A stretch of DNA of 64,000 nucleotides from Candidatus Woesearchaeota archaeon (GCA_018668595.1 JABJCP010000035.1:1-64000); one strand, 5' to 3'. Numbered from the stretch's first letter, positions 49,610 to 59,793 are shown. The notes: generated by a model not told the origin, from the sequence alone. Numbers and translations are program-made.

Positions 49610-51082
49610 ATGACAGACTATAGAGCTGAATTAAGAAAAATTGTAAAATATGTAAACCAAAATTTTATTGCAGAGGTTCCAAGAAATCTTTATGATCCAG
49701 AACTGGGTATAACAGAATTAGTGGATGGTAGCGGAAGAATTAAAGAACAGGATTTTGAGAAATATGTTCCGATTACAACAACATTGACATTACTCAATTC
49801 TTGTCTTGGAAACAATACTTTAATTGAAGGTCCATCTGGGACTGGTAAAACAAGACTTGCAAGTGTTATTGGCTCGATTCTTTTTCAAATGCCTTATGAA
49901 CTTTTTGAACGAAGAAGAATTGTTGGAACTCCTGGAGCAACAATCAATGAAATTTATGCAACTCACGATTTAGCAGAACTTAATAGAGGTAATGATGTTG
50001 CATTTATGTACTTGCCATTTTTTGCACCATTTTTAATTGTTGATGAGTTGAATCGTTATTCTGAACTTGAGCAAAATAGATTAAGAGAAGGTATTGCAAC
50101 TGGTGTTTGGAATTATGCAAACCATTCGTGGAAAGTAGATAAACAAGTAGTTGTTTCTGCTATTAACCCCTTAGATTATGGTGGAACATTTATTTTAAAC
50201 GAAAATCTTCTTGACAATTATGCAATTGTACTTGAACCTGCTTATTACAATGCTTTGTTTCATGAGGATTTAATTATTGGCGCAGAACATAATATTAAAA
50301 ATTCTTTAGGTTTAGAATCTGGTGTCGACGATTTAATGGAGTTTTATGCAACGCATAAGAATAATCCAAAAGATATTAAGGAAAAAATTCAAGCATTACA
50401 AGATAAAACAGTTACTACATTTAACAATAGAGGAATTCCTTTTATTAACAATGGTCATTTAGATAACATTAAAAATCAAATTAATGAGATGGAATTTGAT
50501 CTTGAAGGAACTTTATTTTTTCATTGTGTAATGTCTGAAATGACTCACAGTAATAAGTATGGTCGTCTAAGAGTTGAAGATCCACCGACAGATGATTCTC
50601 ATGATAAAGAGTATCTTGTAGCTAAAATGAAAGAAGGTCTTGCAGGTCGTTTCTTAAAAGATTGGAATCAGGTTTCTAAAGCAATTGCTTGGTATTTTGG
50701 TAATGATAAAGTTCAAACAGAGGATATGAAAGCAGCTTTTATTTATACTGCAAACAAACGAATCAAACCAGATATTGATTTTGCTCAACTGTGTTTTAAT
50801 AGTCCAAGAAAAATTCCTCCAAATTTTAAAGTTGCAAAAGAACTTGTTGCACACGCATGGACTAACTATTCTGATTTTAAGAAAGCAGAAAATGAAGCAT
50901 TTGATAAAATTAGAGAAGCTGTTGAAATTTTAACTGAAGAACGCACAGGTGATTACTCAACTGCTGTAGATATACTTAGTGGAAAAGAACTTGGTAAAAT
51001 CAAAGTTGATCACCCTATTGCAAAGAGTGTACTTGAAAGTTTTGTACTAGAAGAGTATTACAAAAAACTAAACAAGGAATAA
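49610..51082 (+). CDS. MoxR-family AAA+ ATPase heading array C
   Basis: Walker A GPSGTGKT; Walker B FLIVDELNRYSELEQNRLREGI; sensor VVVSAINP. Confidence 0.92.
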   Translation: MTDYRAELRKIVKYVNQNFIAEVPRNLYDPELGITELVDGSGRIKEQDFEKYVPITTTLTLLNSCLGNNTLIEGPSGTGKTRLASVIGSILFQMPYELFERRRIVGTPGATINEIYATHDLAELNRGNDVAFMYLPFFAPFLIVDELNRYSELEQNRLREGIATGVWNYANHSWKVDKQVVVSAINPLDYGGTFILNENLLDNYAIVLEPAYYNALFHEDLIIGAEHNIKNSLGLESGVDDLMEFYATHKNNPKDIKEKIQALQDKTVTTFNNRGIPFINNGHLDNIKNQINEMEFDLEGTLFFHCVMSEMTHSNKYGRLRVEDPPTDDSHDKEYLVAKMKEGLAGRFLKDWNQVSKAIAWYFGNDKVQTEDMKAAFIYTANKRIKPDIDFAQLCFNSPRKIPPNFKVAKELVAHAWTNYSDFKKAENEAFDKIREAVEILTEERTGDYSTAVDILSGKELGKIKVDHPIAKSVLESFVLEEYYKKLNKE

Positions 51083-51090
51083 TTAACAAA

Positions 51091-51262
51091 GCAGAAGAAA
51101 GATGAATTAGCACCGCCAACTTACGAGCAATGAAGAAACAAACTCTTCACATGTGGGAGGGGATGCTCCTTACGGGAGGGCACCACATTTCACTAAATTT
51201 GTCGACGGAGCGAGTCTGGCTGTGCTAACGAGCGAGTTCACAAGCGAGAATTTTTCTTCTGC
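51091..51262 (+). ncRNA. candidate structured RNA between the MoxR ATPase and array C (strand assumed from operon direction)
   Basis: Closing stem GCAGAAGAAA (51091-51100)/TTTCTTCTGC (51253-51262); second stem TAGCACCGCCA (51108-51118)/TGGCTGTGCTA (51217-51227), 10 of 11 pairs; inner hairpins TGAAGA-aacaaac-TCTTCA and ATGTGG...CCACAT. Locally GC-rich in an AT-rich genome. Confidence 0.6.
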
Positions 51263-51347
51263 ATATAGAAATTACTATCTAGAAACATCTAAACTAAAAA
51301 AACAAAAAATAAATAAAAAAAAATCAAAATAAAAATTAAAAACAACA

Positions 51348-52178
51348 ATGAATCAAACAAATTTAGCATTAAAGAAACTGAAAGGTATCAGACCCCGCGG
51401 AGTTAAAGTTAAAAAAAACTCCAATCTAGAGAGCTTGCTAGATCTTCATCAAAGAGTTTGGAATGAGTTTCAGAGTGCAGAAGAACGAAGTTCTAGAAAT
51501 AATAATAGTTTAAGAGCATTTATTAGCCATAATTTATCAAATTATTTTTTTCAGAATAAACATAAATTTACAGAAGATGACTTAACTGGTTTTGTTTTTT
51601 CCACTGGAAATTATACAGATATACATTCGAGGTTTACAGGGATATTCTCAGGAGTATTACTGGATTATTTAGTTAGTAATAATCAGAGGAAGAACAAGAG
51701 AACTCTTCTTTATTTAGATGGTAATGGAATTAGTTATCCTTATTTGTTCTCTCGCACTCAAAACATTGATGTGTTAGTTATTAATAATTTTTCAGGAAAC
51801 TGTATATGCAATTCTATAATTCCTTTCCCCGGATGTGCTAATTTACTTGTTGGTTTAAACCTTAAGGGAGATTTTGCGTTTCGAAAAGTCAGGAATTCAA
51901 ATGCTAAAGTAGGTCTTGTTGGAGGCTATAATATTCAAGGAAGTGATTCTTTTTCAATTAATAGTTTTTATAACTCAGCATGGATCATTGGAGAGAATGT
52001 TGGAGATAAAAAAGCAATAGTAAATCTTAATTTTGATTCTTTTGAAAACATACACAAAGCAAAACAAGTTATGGATTTAATCAAATCAATTCCAGACAAA
52101 CCTTACGACGAAGTAATCAAAACAGCTTTAGAAATAGAATCTATTTACAAATCAACATTAACAGATAAACAAGAATAA
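51348..52178 (+). CDS. array C paralog 1
   Basis: NLALKKLKGIRPRGVKVK tag; KRTLLYLDGNGISYPYLFSRTQNIDVLVINNFSG. Confidence 0.88.
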   Translation: MNQTNLALKKLKGIRPRGVKVKKNSNLESLLDLHQRVWNEFQSAEERSSRNNNSLRAFISHNLSNYFFQNKHKFTEDDLTGFVFSTGNYTDIHSRFTGIFSGVLLDYLVSNNQRKNKRTLLYLDGNGISYPYLFSRTQNIDVLVINNFSGNCICNSIIPFPGCANLLVGLNLKGDFAFRKVRNSNAKVGLVGGYNIQGSDSFSINSFYNSAWIIGENVGDKKAIVNLNFDSFENIHKAKQVMDLIKSIPDKPYDEVIKTALEIESIYKSTLTDKQE

Positions 52179-52186
52179 ATAACAAA

Positions 52187-53233
52187 ATGAACCAAACTAA
52201 TCTAGCACTTAAAAAACTGCAGGGCATCAAGCCAAAAGGAATAAAATTTAATGAGCAGTCTAAACTAGAGCATCTTATCAAAACAGGGAATCGTATAGTT
52301 GCTGATTTTTCACCAAAATATAAGGGTAATGGCGGCGGTAGCGAGATGGAAAATCTTCATTTCCAAATTTTTTCCGAGTTAAAAAATAACTCACTATCAA
52401 ATTTTAAGTTTGATATTGCTGATTTAACTTCTTTTGTTCATGCAAGGTCTAATTCAGATGGTTTTGAAAACGAGTTGGTTGTTTTAGGTCTTTATTCTGG
52501 CGCTTTACTTAGTTTGCTTACGAAAAGAAATATTTTGTTGAATAAAAAGACTAGAGTTCATATAAACGGGGAGGGAAATAATTTTCCTTATTTATTTAAT
52601 TATGCGCAATATGTCGATGAGATTATTGTTGAAAACTTTAAGGGAAAAGAAGTTTGTAGTTGTATTTCATATGGTAACTTTAAAGCAAATTTAATAGCGT
52701 TTGCCAATATGGAATTAGGTAGGTCTAGTTCTTTTATTGGATCTAAAAATAATCCTGCCAAGTCTGTTTATTTTATTAATAATAATTTTAATAACTCTAA
52801 TTGGCCTTGCGCGGTTGGATCAGATGTTTGGTTTATAAAAGGTTCTCTTGATTTACTTGACGATTATGTTGGATCAGCAGGGCCATCTAATTTATGGCTT
52901 TTGAACAATCGAGATTCTTTTGTTAATGTTAAACACTATAAGTCTCTTGAAAATTTGTTTATTGTTTGTCACCCTAATACAGATCTACATACAGTAAACT
53001 TATTGCCCACTCGTCAAGATACCTATATTAAAAATTTTATTTTATGTTGCAATCCTGAAAACAATGTTAGATTTGCTAATTTGAGAGTTAATAATATTCT
53101 TATGGGTTCAGCAGCTAATGAAAAATACAAATCTATAGTTGAGTTATCGCATTCATTAATTGGGGAAACAGATACACTAAAAATAATAGAAAAATCACAA
53201 CAAATTAAACAATTATATGAAAAATTAAAATAA
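52187..53233 (+). CDS. array C paralog 2
   Basis: NLALKKLQGIKPKGIKF tag; HINGEGNNFPYLFNYAQYVDEIIVENFKG. Confidence 0.88.
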   Translation: MNQTNLALKKLQGIKPKGIKFNEQSKLEHLIKTGNRIVADFSPKYKGNGGGSEMENLHFQIFSELKNNSLSNFKFDIADLTSFVHARSNSDGFENELVVLGLYSGALLSLLTKRNILLNKKTRVHINGEGNNFPYLFNYAQYVDEIIVENFKGKEVCSCISYGNFKANLIAFANMELGRSSSFIGSKNNPAKSVYFINNNFNNSNWPCAVGSDVWFIKGSLDLLDDYVGSAGPSNLWLLNNRDSFVNVKHYKSLENLFIVCHPNTDLHTVNLLPTRQDTYIKNFILCCNPENNVRFANLRVNNILMGSAANEKYKSIVELSHSLIGETDTLKIIEKSQQIKQLYEKLK

Positions 53234-53234
53234 A

Positions 53235-54263
53235 ATGAATCAAACACAAAACACACAAGCAAAAAATGCAAGAGAAAAATTGCAACCAACTTTTGCATTA
53301 AAAAAACTGCAAGGCATTAAGCCTAAAGGAGTTAAACTAAATTCCACTCCTGTAGTCAATAAACTAATTGATATTGAATCCAGAATGTTTGATCATTTTT
53401 ATTATAATCCGCCTAAAAGGAAAATAGATTTGTATTATAGTTTGTTAACTAGTTCAACTAGTGCAGGAGTGGTTAATGAAATTTTGACTTTATGGTCAAA
53501 ACCATTTTTAGATAATATTGTTTTTTCGCAATCTGATTTAGAAAATTATGTTTTATCCAGGTCAATTCAGGACTTATCAGATGGGAGTGAATCTTATTTT
53601 ATCGGATTTTATTCAGGAATTTTATTATCAACTTTAACAGAGCGTAATTTTGCAGAGGGGAAAAGAACTAGAATTTATCTTGATGGTTTGGGTAATAATT
53701 TTGATTATTTATTTACGCATGCAAATAAAATAGATCAGTTAATTGTTGAGAATTTTAATGGAGATCGTATTTGTTCAAATATGGGTGCTTTTGGTTCATT
53801 CAAGTCTATTGCAGCGATTAATTGTTCTGGAGATTATATTTTGTATGATTGTAGTTTGTCATCAGAGCTTCCAGGAGTTTATGCTTTAATTAATTCAAAA
53901 GGCGATAAGTCTGGGAGAGGATATGCTAATGGTGCTTTAGTCATTATTAAGAATTATGAGGGGGGATCAAATAACATCAACGAAAAAAATTTTATTTGTT
54001 CAGATTGTGTTTTATCTGATGAAGATTTTGAGGCTATTGAACGAATAAAAAATAAACAAGGAAAAATACAATGTACTAAGCATTGGGTTGAAGCTGACGG
54101 TGTTCTTATTCAGTCTGGCATTTACACGTCTAAATATTTGTTCAAAGACGATTTAATAAAAATTGCAGATTTAACAGAAAAATTAGAAATTGTAGATGGA
54201 GTTGAGAAATTAAAAGTCCTGGATGAAATTTATCAAATTAAAGTAGATTCAGTAAATAGGTAA
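53235..54263 (+). CDS. array C paralog 3
   Basis: FALKKLQGIKPKGVKL tag; YLDGLGNNFDYLFTHANKIDQLIVENFNG. Confidence 0.88.
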   Translation: MNQTQNTQAKNAREKLQPTFALKKLQGIKPKGVKLNSTPVVNKLIDIESRMFDHFYYNPPKRKIDLYYSLLTSSTSAGVVNEILTLWSKPFLDNIVFSQSDLENYVLSRSIQDLSDGSESYFIGFYSGILLSTLTERNFAEGKRTRIYLDGLGNNFDYLFTHANKIDQLIVENFNGDRICSNMGAFGSFKSIAAINCSGDYILYDCSLSSELPGVYALINSKGDKSGRGYANGALVIIKNYEGGSNNINEKNFICSDCVLSDEDFEAIERIKNKQGKIQCTKHWVEADGVLIQSGIYTSKYLFKDDLIKIADLTEKLEIVDGVEKLKVLDEIYQIKVDSVNR

Positions 54264-54267
54264 AAAA

Positions 54268-55365
54268 ATGCAACAACAATTAATTCAAGCAAATGAAACT
54301 TTTGCATTAAAGAAACTGAAGGGAATAAAACCTAAACAAATCAAGGTTAAAGAATCATCTAGACTTGATTATCTTAATTTTGTTTGTCATGATTTATTCT
54401 CTAAACACGAGTTTGAATTTAGGTGTTGTAATGATTATCTTCCTACTGATTACTTTGTTAAGAGAGTAAATAAAATTTCTAAAGATTTAAAACCTAAATT
54501 AGAAAATTTTGAGTTAGATAAAAGCGTAATAACTGATTTTGTTCTTTCAAATACTAATAAAGAAGATTTAGACTTGGCAAGTTATTTAGGTGCTTGCTCA
54601 TCTGTTTTGTTACAGTCTTGGGTTAATGATCTAAAAAATACTTCGAGAAGATCTATCTTTTACATCAACGGAGGAGGAAATACTTTCAATAGTCTTTTTC
54701 GAGGAGTTTCGAATATTGATTTATTAATTATTGACAATTTTCAAGGAACTCAGATCGCTTCTGATATGGCATTGGGCGAAAATAGTTTTGTTGGATCTTT
54801 ATTTGGTTTAAACATAAATGGCAAGTATTGTTTTACTGAATTGGCAACAAGCAAAGGAGTTATTGGTTTATTGGCAGTTAGTAATTGGCAAAGTAATGGT
54901 TGTCTAGGTAGTATTAGTTCTTGGGAGAGTTGTGTTGATTTGTTTGTTGCTAATAATATTGGAGGAGATGATAATTTTAATAATCTTTGCGATCATGGCA
55001 CTATCAGATTATTGTATGCGAATAATATTCGAGGAAAAAATTGTTTTGATGACTATGATTGTTTAAATAATCTAAAATTAGCTGTTGTTTCAGATTGTTT
55101 AATTTCTCAGTTAAATTTTTTAACTAAGCAGTATGGTCCAGAAGAAGAGATTTTAGATATAGTTGTTGCAAGAAAAACAATTTCCAAAAAAAATCCTGAA
55201 CAACTTAAACAAGTTAAAGAAAAATATCAACTAACTAAAATAACAAATTTACTCGACGAGATGAATGGAGCGTCTGAACTTGAAATCATACAAAATGCTT
55301 TACAAATAGAAAAAATTTACCATCAAATAAAACTTAGTTTACCAAACTATTATGAAGGGAGATAA
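54268..55365 (+). CDS. array C paralog 4
   Basis: FALKKLKGIKPKQIKVK tag; YINGGGNTFNSLFRGVSNIDLLIIDNFQG. Confidence 0.88.
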   Translation: MQQQLIQANETFALKKLKGIKPKQIKVKESSRLDYLNFVCHDLFSKHEFEFRCCNDYLPTDYFVKRVNKISKDLKPKLENFELDKSVITDFVLSNTNKEDLDLASYLGACSSVLLQSWVNDLKNTSRRSIFYINGGGNTFNSLFRGVSNIDLLIIDNFQGTQIASDMALGENSFVGSLFGLNINGKYCFTELATSKGVIGLLAVSNWQSNGCLGSISSWESCVDLFVANNIGGDDNFNNLCDHGTIRLLYANNIRGKNCFDDYDCLNNLKLAVVSDCLISQLNFLTKQYGPEEEILDIVVARKTISKKNPEQLKQVKEKYQLTKITNLLDEMNGASELEIIQNALQIEKIYHQIKLSLPNYYEGR

Positions 55366-56522
55366 TGAACCAAACACAAACAGAACAAAAATTAATGCAA
55401 AACAATTTTGCTTTAAAGAAGTTGCAAGGCATCAAGCCTAACGGGGTTAAGTCTAGAGGTAAAACTAATTTAGAAAAACTTCTTGCAACAAGAGACACTG
55501 TTTTAAAAGAAAATAGATCTAATTTAGACCAGGTGGGCAATAATGCAAGTAAATCCTTATTTTTAACAGGTTATATGTTTAGAGCTTTGAAAAATATTGA
55601 GTTTAATGAATCTGATTTAAGGCAGTTTATTTTTGCTACTGCGCATTATGGCTATGATGATAACACAAAACTTTTAGCAGGTGTTTTACCTGGTTGTTTA
55701 TTGACTATTCTTACTAAGAGAAGAAGAGAAAAAAATAAGCAAACTTTTTTTCATGTTGATGGTGAAGGCATGGAGTATCCTTATTTGTTTTATTCGACGC
55801 AGTTAGCAGATTATCTTGTTGTTGAAAACTTCAAAGGAGATCATATTTGTAATAATGTCGCGGTTGGGCATGACACTTTTGTTAATGCAGTTTATTGTAG
55901 AAACTTAGAAGGCAAGTCCAATCTTTCAAGTATTGGTATGTCTGGTGCTAAATTAAATTTAGCGATTGGATTAGATCTAAGAGGAGATTCTACTTTTTTC
56001 AAACCAGGTTATAATAGTGGTTCTATTGGTTTAATTTATAGCTCAGGTTGTGAAGGAGAGCGAATGTTTGTTAATGTGGGAAGGTCAAAAGGAAAAATTG
56101 ATATGATTATTGCACATAATGAATCTTGGAGGAATTATTCTTTAGAATTTTTTGGTTGGGGCGCTGAGTATGTTAATTTATTAGATATTAGTGGAGATTT
56201 GTCTTGTTGTTTTTCTGAAACAAAAAATTCAAAAATAAAAAAATATTGTCCTTTACAGAATGTTAAAATTTTGTTGGATCGCACCAGTGACCCTCAGGAT
56301 TATTTAGCGGGCGCAAGTTATTTATTAAAATTATCTGCAAGCGAGAATTCTAAAGATTATGCAGATACTAGGAATAAATTTTTCATTAATCAAATTGAAG
56401 ATTTGGTTGAAGATTTAAGAAATCAAAACGAAGAACAAATTTTTAATACGCTCAAGCAGGTCGAGGAGTTGCATGCTAAAGCTAAACTTAAACAGTTTGT
56501 AGATTTGAGGTATGGGCGATGA
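55365..56522 (+). CDS. array C paralog 5
   Basis: NNFALKKLQGIKPNGVK tag; 24-residue repeats GKSNLSSIGMSGAKLNLAIGLDLR / GDSTFFKPGYNSGSIGLIYSSGCE. Confidence 0.89.
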   Translation: MNQTQTEQKLMQNNFALKKLQGIKPNGVKSRGKTNLEKLLATRDTVLKENRSNLDQVGNNASKSLFLTGYMFRALKNIEFNESDLRQFIFATAHYGYDDNTKLLAGVLPGCLLTILTKRRREKNKQTFFHVDGEGMEYPYLFYSTQLADYLVVENFKGDHICNNVAVGHDTFVNAVYCRNLEGKSNLSSIGMSGAKLNLAIGLDLRGDSTFFKPGYNSGSIGLIYSSGCEGERMFVNVGRSKGKIDMIIAHNESWRNYSLEFFGWGAEYVNLLDISGDLSCCFSETKNSKIKKYCPLQNVKILLDRTSDPQDYLAGASYLLKLSASENSKDYADTRNKFFINQIEDLVEDLRNQNEEQIFNTLKQVEELHAKAKLKQFVDLRYGR

Positions 56523-57562
56523 CACAAATAGAACAAAGCACACAAGTAAGAGAAAACTTACGATCTGTGCAAAACAGTTTAGCACTTAAAAAACTGAAGG
56601 GCATCAAACCTAAAGGAGTTAAATTTAAACCAACAACTAATCTAGAAAGATTAATTTCAGCAGGTAAAGAAATTTCTAAGTATACTACTGAATTACTTGA
56701 TTTGATGTGGTTGGATGTTAGTAGATATTATCCCGGTGATTTAGTTGAACCGTTTACTAAATTAGCTGAGAGTTTAGAGTTTTCTGATCAGGATCTTGCT
56801 GATTGGATTGATTATTCATATAGTGATGTTTCTTCTTTTGCTGAATGTATTGTTCCTGGTTTTTTTGCTAGTTGTTTGTTAAATGAATTTACAAAAAGAA
56901 AACATCAAGATGATAAATTGTCTGTTTTTCATTTTGATGGTGCTGGAAATAAGTATGATTATTTATTTGCTTTTACAACTAATGTTGATGTTTTGATTCT
57001 AAATAATTTAGAAGGTAATTATATTTCTCATAACTTAGGTTTTCGTAAGTGGGAAAAATATACAGCTCCCGATTTAGGTATTATTGCAGGAGTTAATGTA
57101 ACTGGAGATCATAATTTTACCGAGGTCAAATTTAATGACGCAAATTGCCAGGGTTTGTTTGGGTTTAATGTTTTAGGCAAAGCTCTTTATGGTATTCGCG
57201 CAGGTTATTATTTTGAAGGTGCAGGAGGCAATGCACATTCGCGAAATTTTACTTTTTTTCCTAGACGTGTTAATATGATGGGGGATTGTGTTCATAGTTG
57301 TTTGGATTATTTGAAACTTTCTAAAAATGAAATTGCTAATCTTAGTTCTGATGAGGTTTTCAAAAGGCAATATGATGATAGATGTAAGTTTTCAAAAAGA
57401 GTGGCTGATAATGAATTGGATGTTTGGAAAGAAATGAACGGAGCTGAATTATTCGATTTACTAAGATATTTAGCTAAAAATCCTTGTTCAAAATCAACAA
57501 AGAATCAAATTGTTAACATAGCACAAACTACATATAAGGTAGGTAAGAATTATGAATACTGA
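56519..57562 (+). CDS. array C paralog 6
   Basis: SLALKKLKGIKPKGVKF tag; C-term KNQIVNIAQTTYKVGKNYEY. Confidence 0.88.
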   Translation: MTQIEQSTQVRENLRSVQNSLALKKLKGIKPKGVKFKPTTNLERLISAGKEISKYTTELLDLMWLDVSRYYPGDLVEPFTKLAESLEFSDQDLADWIDYSYSDVSSFAECIVPGFFASCLLNEFTKRKHQDDKLSVFHFDGAGNKYDYLFAFTTNVDVLILNNLEGNYISHNLGFRKWEKYTAPDLGIIAGVNVTGDHNFTEVKFNDANCQGLFGFNVLGKALYGIRAGYYFEGAGGNAHSRNFTFFPRRVNMMGDCVHSCLDYLKLSKNEIANLSSDEVFKRQYDDRCKFSKRVADNELDVWKEMNGAELFDLLRYLAKNPCSKSTKNQIVNIAQTTYKVGKNYEY

Positions 57563-58523
57563 TACTAATACTGCTGTAAATCTAGCACTTAAAAAATTGA
57601 AAGGCATCAAGCCCAAAGGAGTTAAACAAAAAAATAACTCCTATCTAGAGAATTTAATTGATATTGGTAATGAGTTTTGCACTGCTGCAAAAGAGATTAC
57701 TCAATTATTTAGATGGGGCACGAATAAACTTCAAATGGCGGAGTATAAAAATTTATTTAATAAATTAATCTTTGGTCAGAAGTTTGATGAATCAACTCTT
57801 CATGATTGGATTTTATCAACTTATCAAAACTTAAATAAAGATGAATCATTAGAACCAGGGATTTTTTCAGGTTTATTATTAACAGAATTAACTAAAAGAA
57901 AACATGAAGATAATAAGTTGTCTGTTTTTTATTTTAATGGAGATAATAAAAAGTTGGATAATTTATTTTATTTTGTGGAACAAATTGATGTCTTAGTTTT
58001 GAAAGATTTAAAAGGTTCAGACGTTGGATATTACGCAGGATCTGGTAAGTCAGGAAATCTTGGTTTAGTTGCAGGAATTAATATTAGTGGAGGGGGTATT
58101 TTTTCACATTTACAATTTAAAGACTCAGACTGTAAGGGTTTACTAGCGTTCAATGTTTCAGGACATTCTTTGACCAATATTGATACAGGCGTTGGTTTTA
58201 AAGGAGTAGTTCCATTCACTCCCGCTAGTCGTTTTGTTTTTCTACCTAAACGATATAATATGGCACAATGTGTTTTTTATTTGAGCTTAGGTGGTTTAGG
58301 AGTTTCAGAATCTGAATTAAACCAGATGAGTGCAGAAGAAGTCTTGAGTAAATATTCTCTTTCTCGTCTTGAAGAAAAGACTTGGAAACAAAAAAAAGGA
58401 GCACTAATGTTTGACTTACTTAGAAGTTTATCTAAAGAAAACACAAATGCTGATCACACTTTAAATCAAATTGTTAACATTGCACAAGAGACATACAGGG
58501 TAGGAATAAATTATGAATACTAA
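57552..58523 (+). CDS. array C paralog 7
   Basis: NLALKKLKGIKPKGVKQ tag; C-term LNQIVNIAQETYRVGINYEY. Confidence 0.88.
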   Translation: MNTDTNTAVNLALKKLKGIKPKGVKQKNNSYLENLIDIGNEFCTAAKEITQLFRWGTNKLQMAEYKNLFNKLIFGQKFDESTLHDWILSTYQNLNKDESLEPGIFSGLLLTELTKRKHEDNKLSVFYFNGDNKKLDNLFYFVEQIDVLVLKDLKGSDVGYYAGSGKSGNLGLVAGINISGGGIFSHLQFKDSDCKGLLAFNVSGHSLTNIDTGVGFKGVVPFTPASRFVFLPKRYNMAQCVFYLSLGGLGVSESELNQMSAEEVLSKYSLSRLEEKTWKQKKGALMFDLLRSLSKENTNADHTLNQIVNIAQETYRVGINYEY

Positions 58524-59769
58524 ATTATCAATTAAAAAACTGAAGGGCATAAAACCCAAAGGAGTTAAAGCTAAAGAGACTTCTACTCTCGAAAGAATTT
58601 TTGAAATAGAGAAAAAGATAATTGCGGATCGTAGAGCTGAAATTGGCAACAGGCCTTTAGATCCTGACGCTTTTGATAATGTGTATGATGTTTTGTATTC
58701 TGATTTTAAGAATAATTATTGTAATGATTTTGAGTATGGTCCGCAACATCTTAAAGATTATGTTTGCGGTCAAATGAATTTTACAGAAACTGGTTTTGCT
58801 AGTAGCATAACTTCTGTTTTAAGGGGTATGTATTCGGGAGCATTGCTTGAACTTCTTTGTAGGAGAACTAATGAATCAGGCAAGAAGTTTCGTTTTGAAG
58901 TTGATGGGGCAGGCAATCAATTTGATTATTTGTTTCATTATGCTCGTTTTGTTGATGAGTTGATTATTGAGAATTTTAAAGGGGATGATCTTTGTTCAAA
59001 TATGCTTAATAGAGCGGGTAAAGGAGAATTGATTTTAGTTAAAGATTGCAAAGGAACTGTGGGTTCTTTTGCTCAGTCTGCAAAGTCTGCTAACTTGTTG
59101 GTTATTTCAGGATCTTTTTCTCCAAGGTGGACTCCTGCAGATGGGGGAAATTCGCAGGTTGATACTGTTATTTCTCTTGACGGAGTCAATAAACTTAATG
59201 ATTTTTATTTTCAGAATTCTGATGATGCAAATAATTTATTTGTTTCTAAACATAAATTCGCAAAGAAATTATTAACAGAGAAAAAAAGATCAGGTAGAGA
59301 ATTTGAATTTCTTCCTATCGAAAATGAGTCTTTATTATTATTAAGTTTTTATTTTAGTTCGAAACAGATTAGTGGTGGTTGGAGATTTGAGGATAATCAA
59401 AAATATAATTCATTTGATGATCTCAAATTCAAAGAACGTCGTATTGAAGAAACAATTTCACAAGAATCTGATGCTCCGGATATTCATTTTGGTTATTTTC
59501 AGGAGAAAGTTACTCAAAGAAAATTAAGTCTAAAAGGAGATTCTTGGAAAAGCCCTGAGAAAATGAGTTGGACATCCTTACTTGTCGACGATAAAAAAGC
59601 ATTAAAGCTTTACAATGACTTAGTTAGAGAATTTCGTTTTGATGAAATAATTCATCACACATTATTAATGTCAAAACAGTCAAAAGAAGTTATTGAATAT
59701 CATTCAAAAAAGATTCATGAAATAGGTCAAGAAGTTAAAGAGAAATATAAAGACGTAAAAATAGAATAA
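58513..59769 (+). CDS. array C paralog 8
   Basis: LSIKKLKGIKPKGVKAK tag; EVDGAGNQFDYLFHYARFVDELIIENFKG. Confidence 0.88.
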   Translation: MNTKLSIKKLKGIKPKGVKAKETSTLERIFEIEKKIIADRRAEIGNRPLDPDAFDNVYDVLYSDFKNNYCNDFEYGPQHLKDYVCGQMNFTETGFASSITSVLRGMYSGALLELLCRRTNESGKKFRFEVDGAGNQFDYLFHYARFVDELIIENFKGDDLCSNMLNRAGKGELILVKDCKGTVGSFAQSAKSANLLVISGSFSPRWTPADGGNSQVDTVISLDGVNKLNDFYFQNSDDANNLFVSKHKFAKKLLTEKKRSGREFEFLPIENESLLLLSFYFSSKQISGGWRFEDNQKYNSFDDLKFKERRIEETISQESDAPDIHFGYFQEKVTQRKLSLKGDSWKSPEKMSWTSLLVDDKKALKLYNDLVREFRFDEIIHHTLLMSKQSKEVIEYHSKKIHEIGQEVKEKYKDVKIE

Positions 59770-59793
59770 AAAATGAATTTAAAGAATAATAAA

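Noticed and set aside
49610-51082. Gas-vesicle GvpN assignment for the MoxR ATPases
   Set aside because: No gvpA/gvpF/gvpL-like small proteins anywhere in the window; general MoxR features only.
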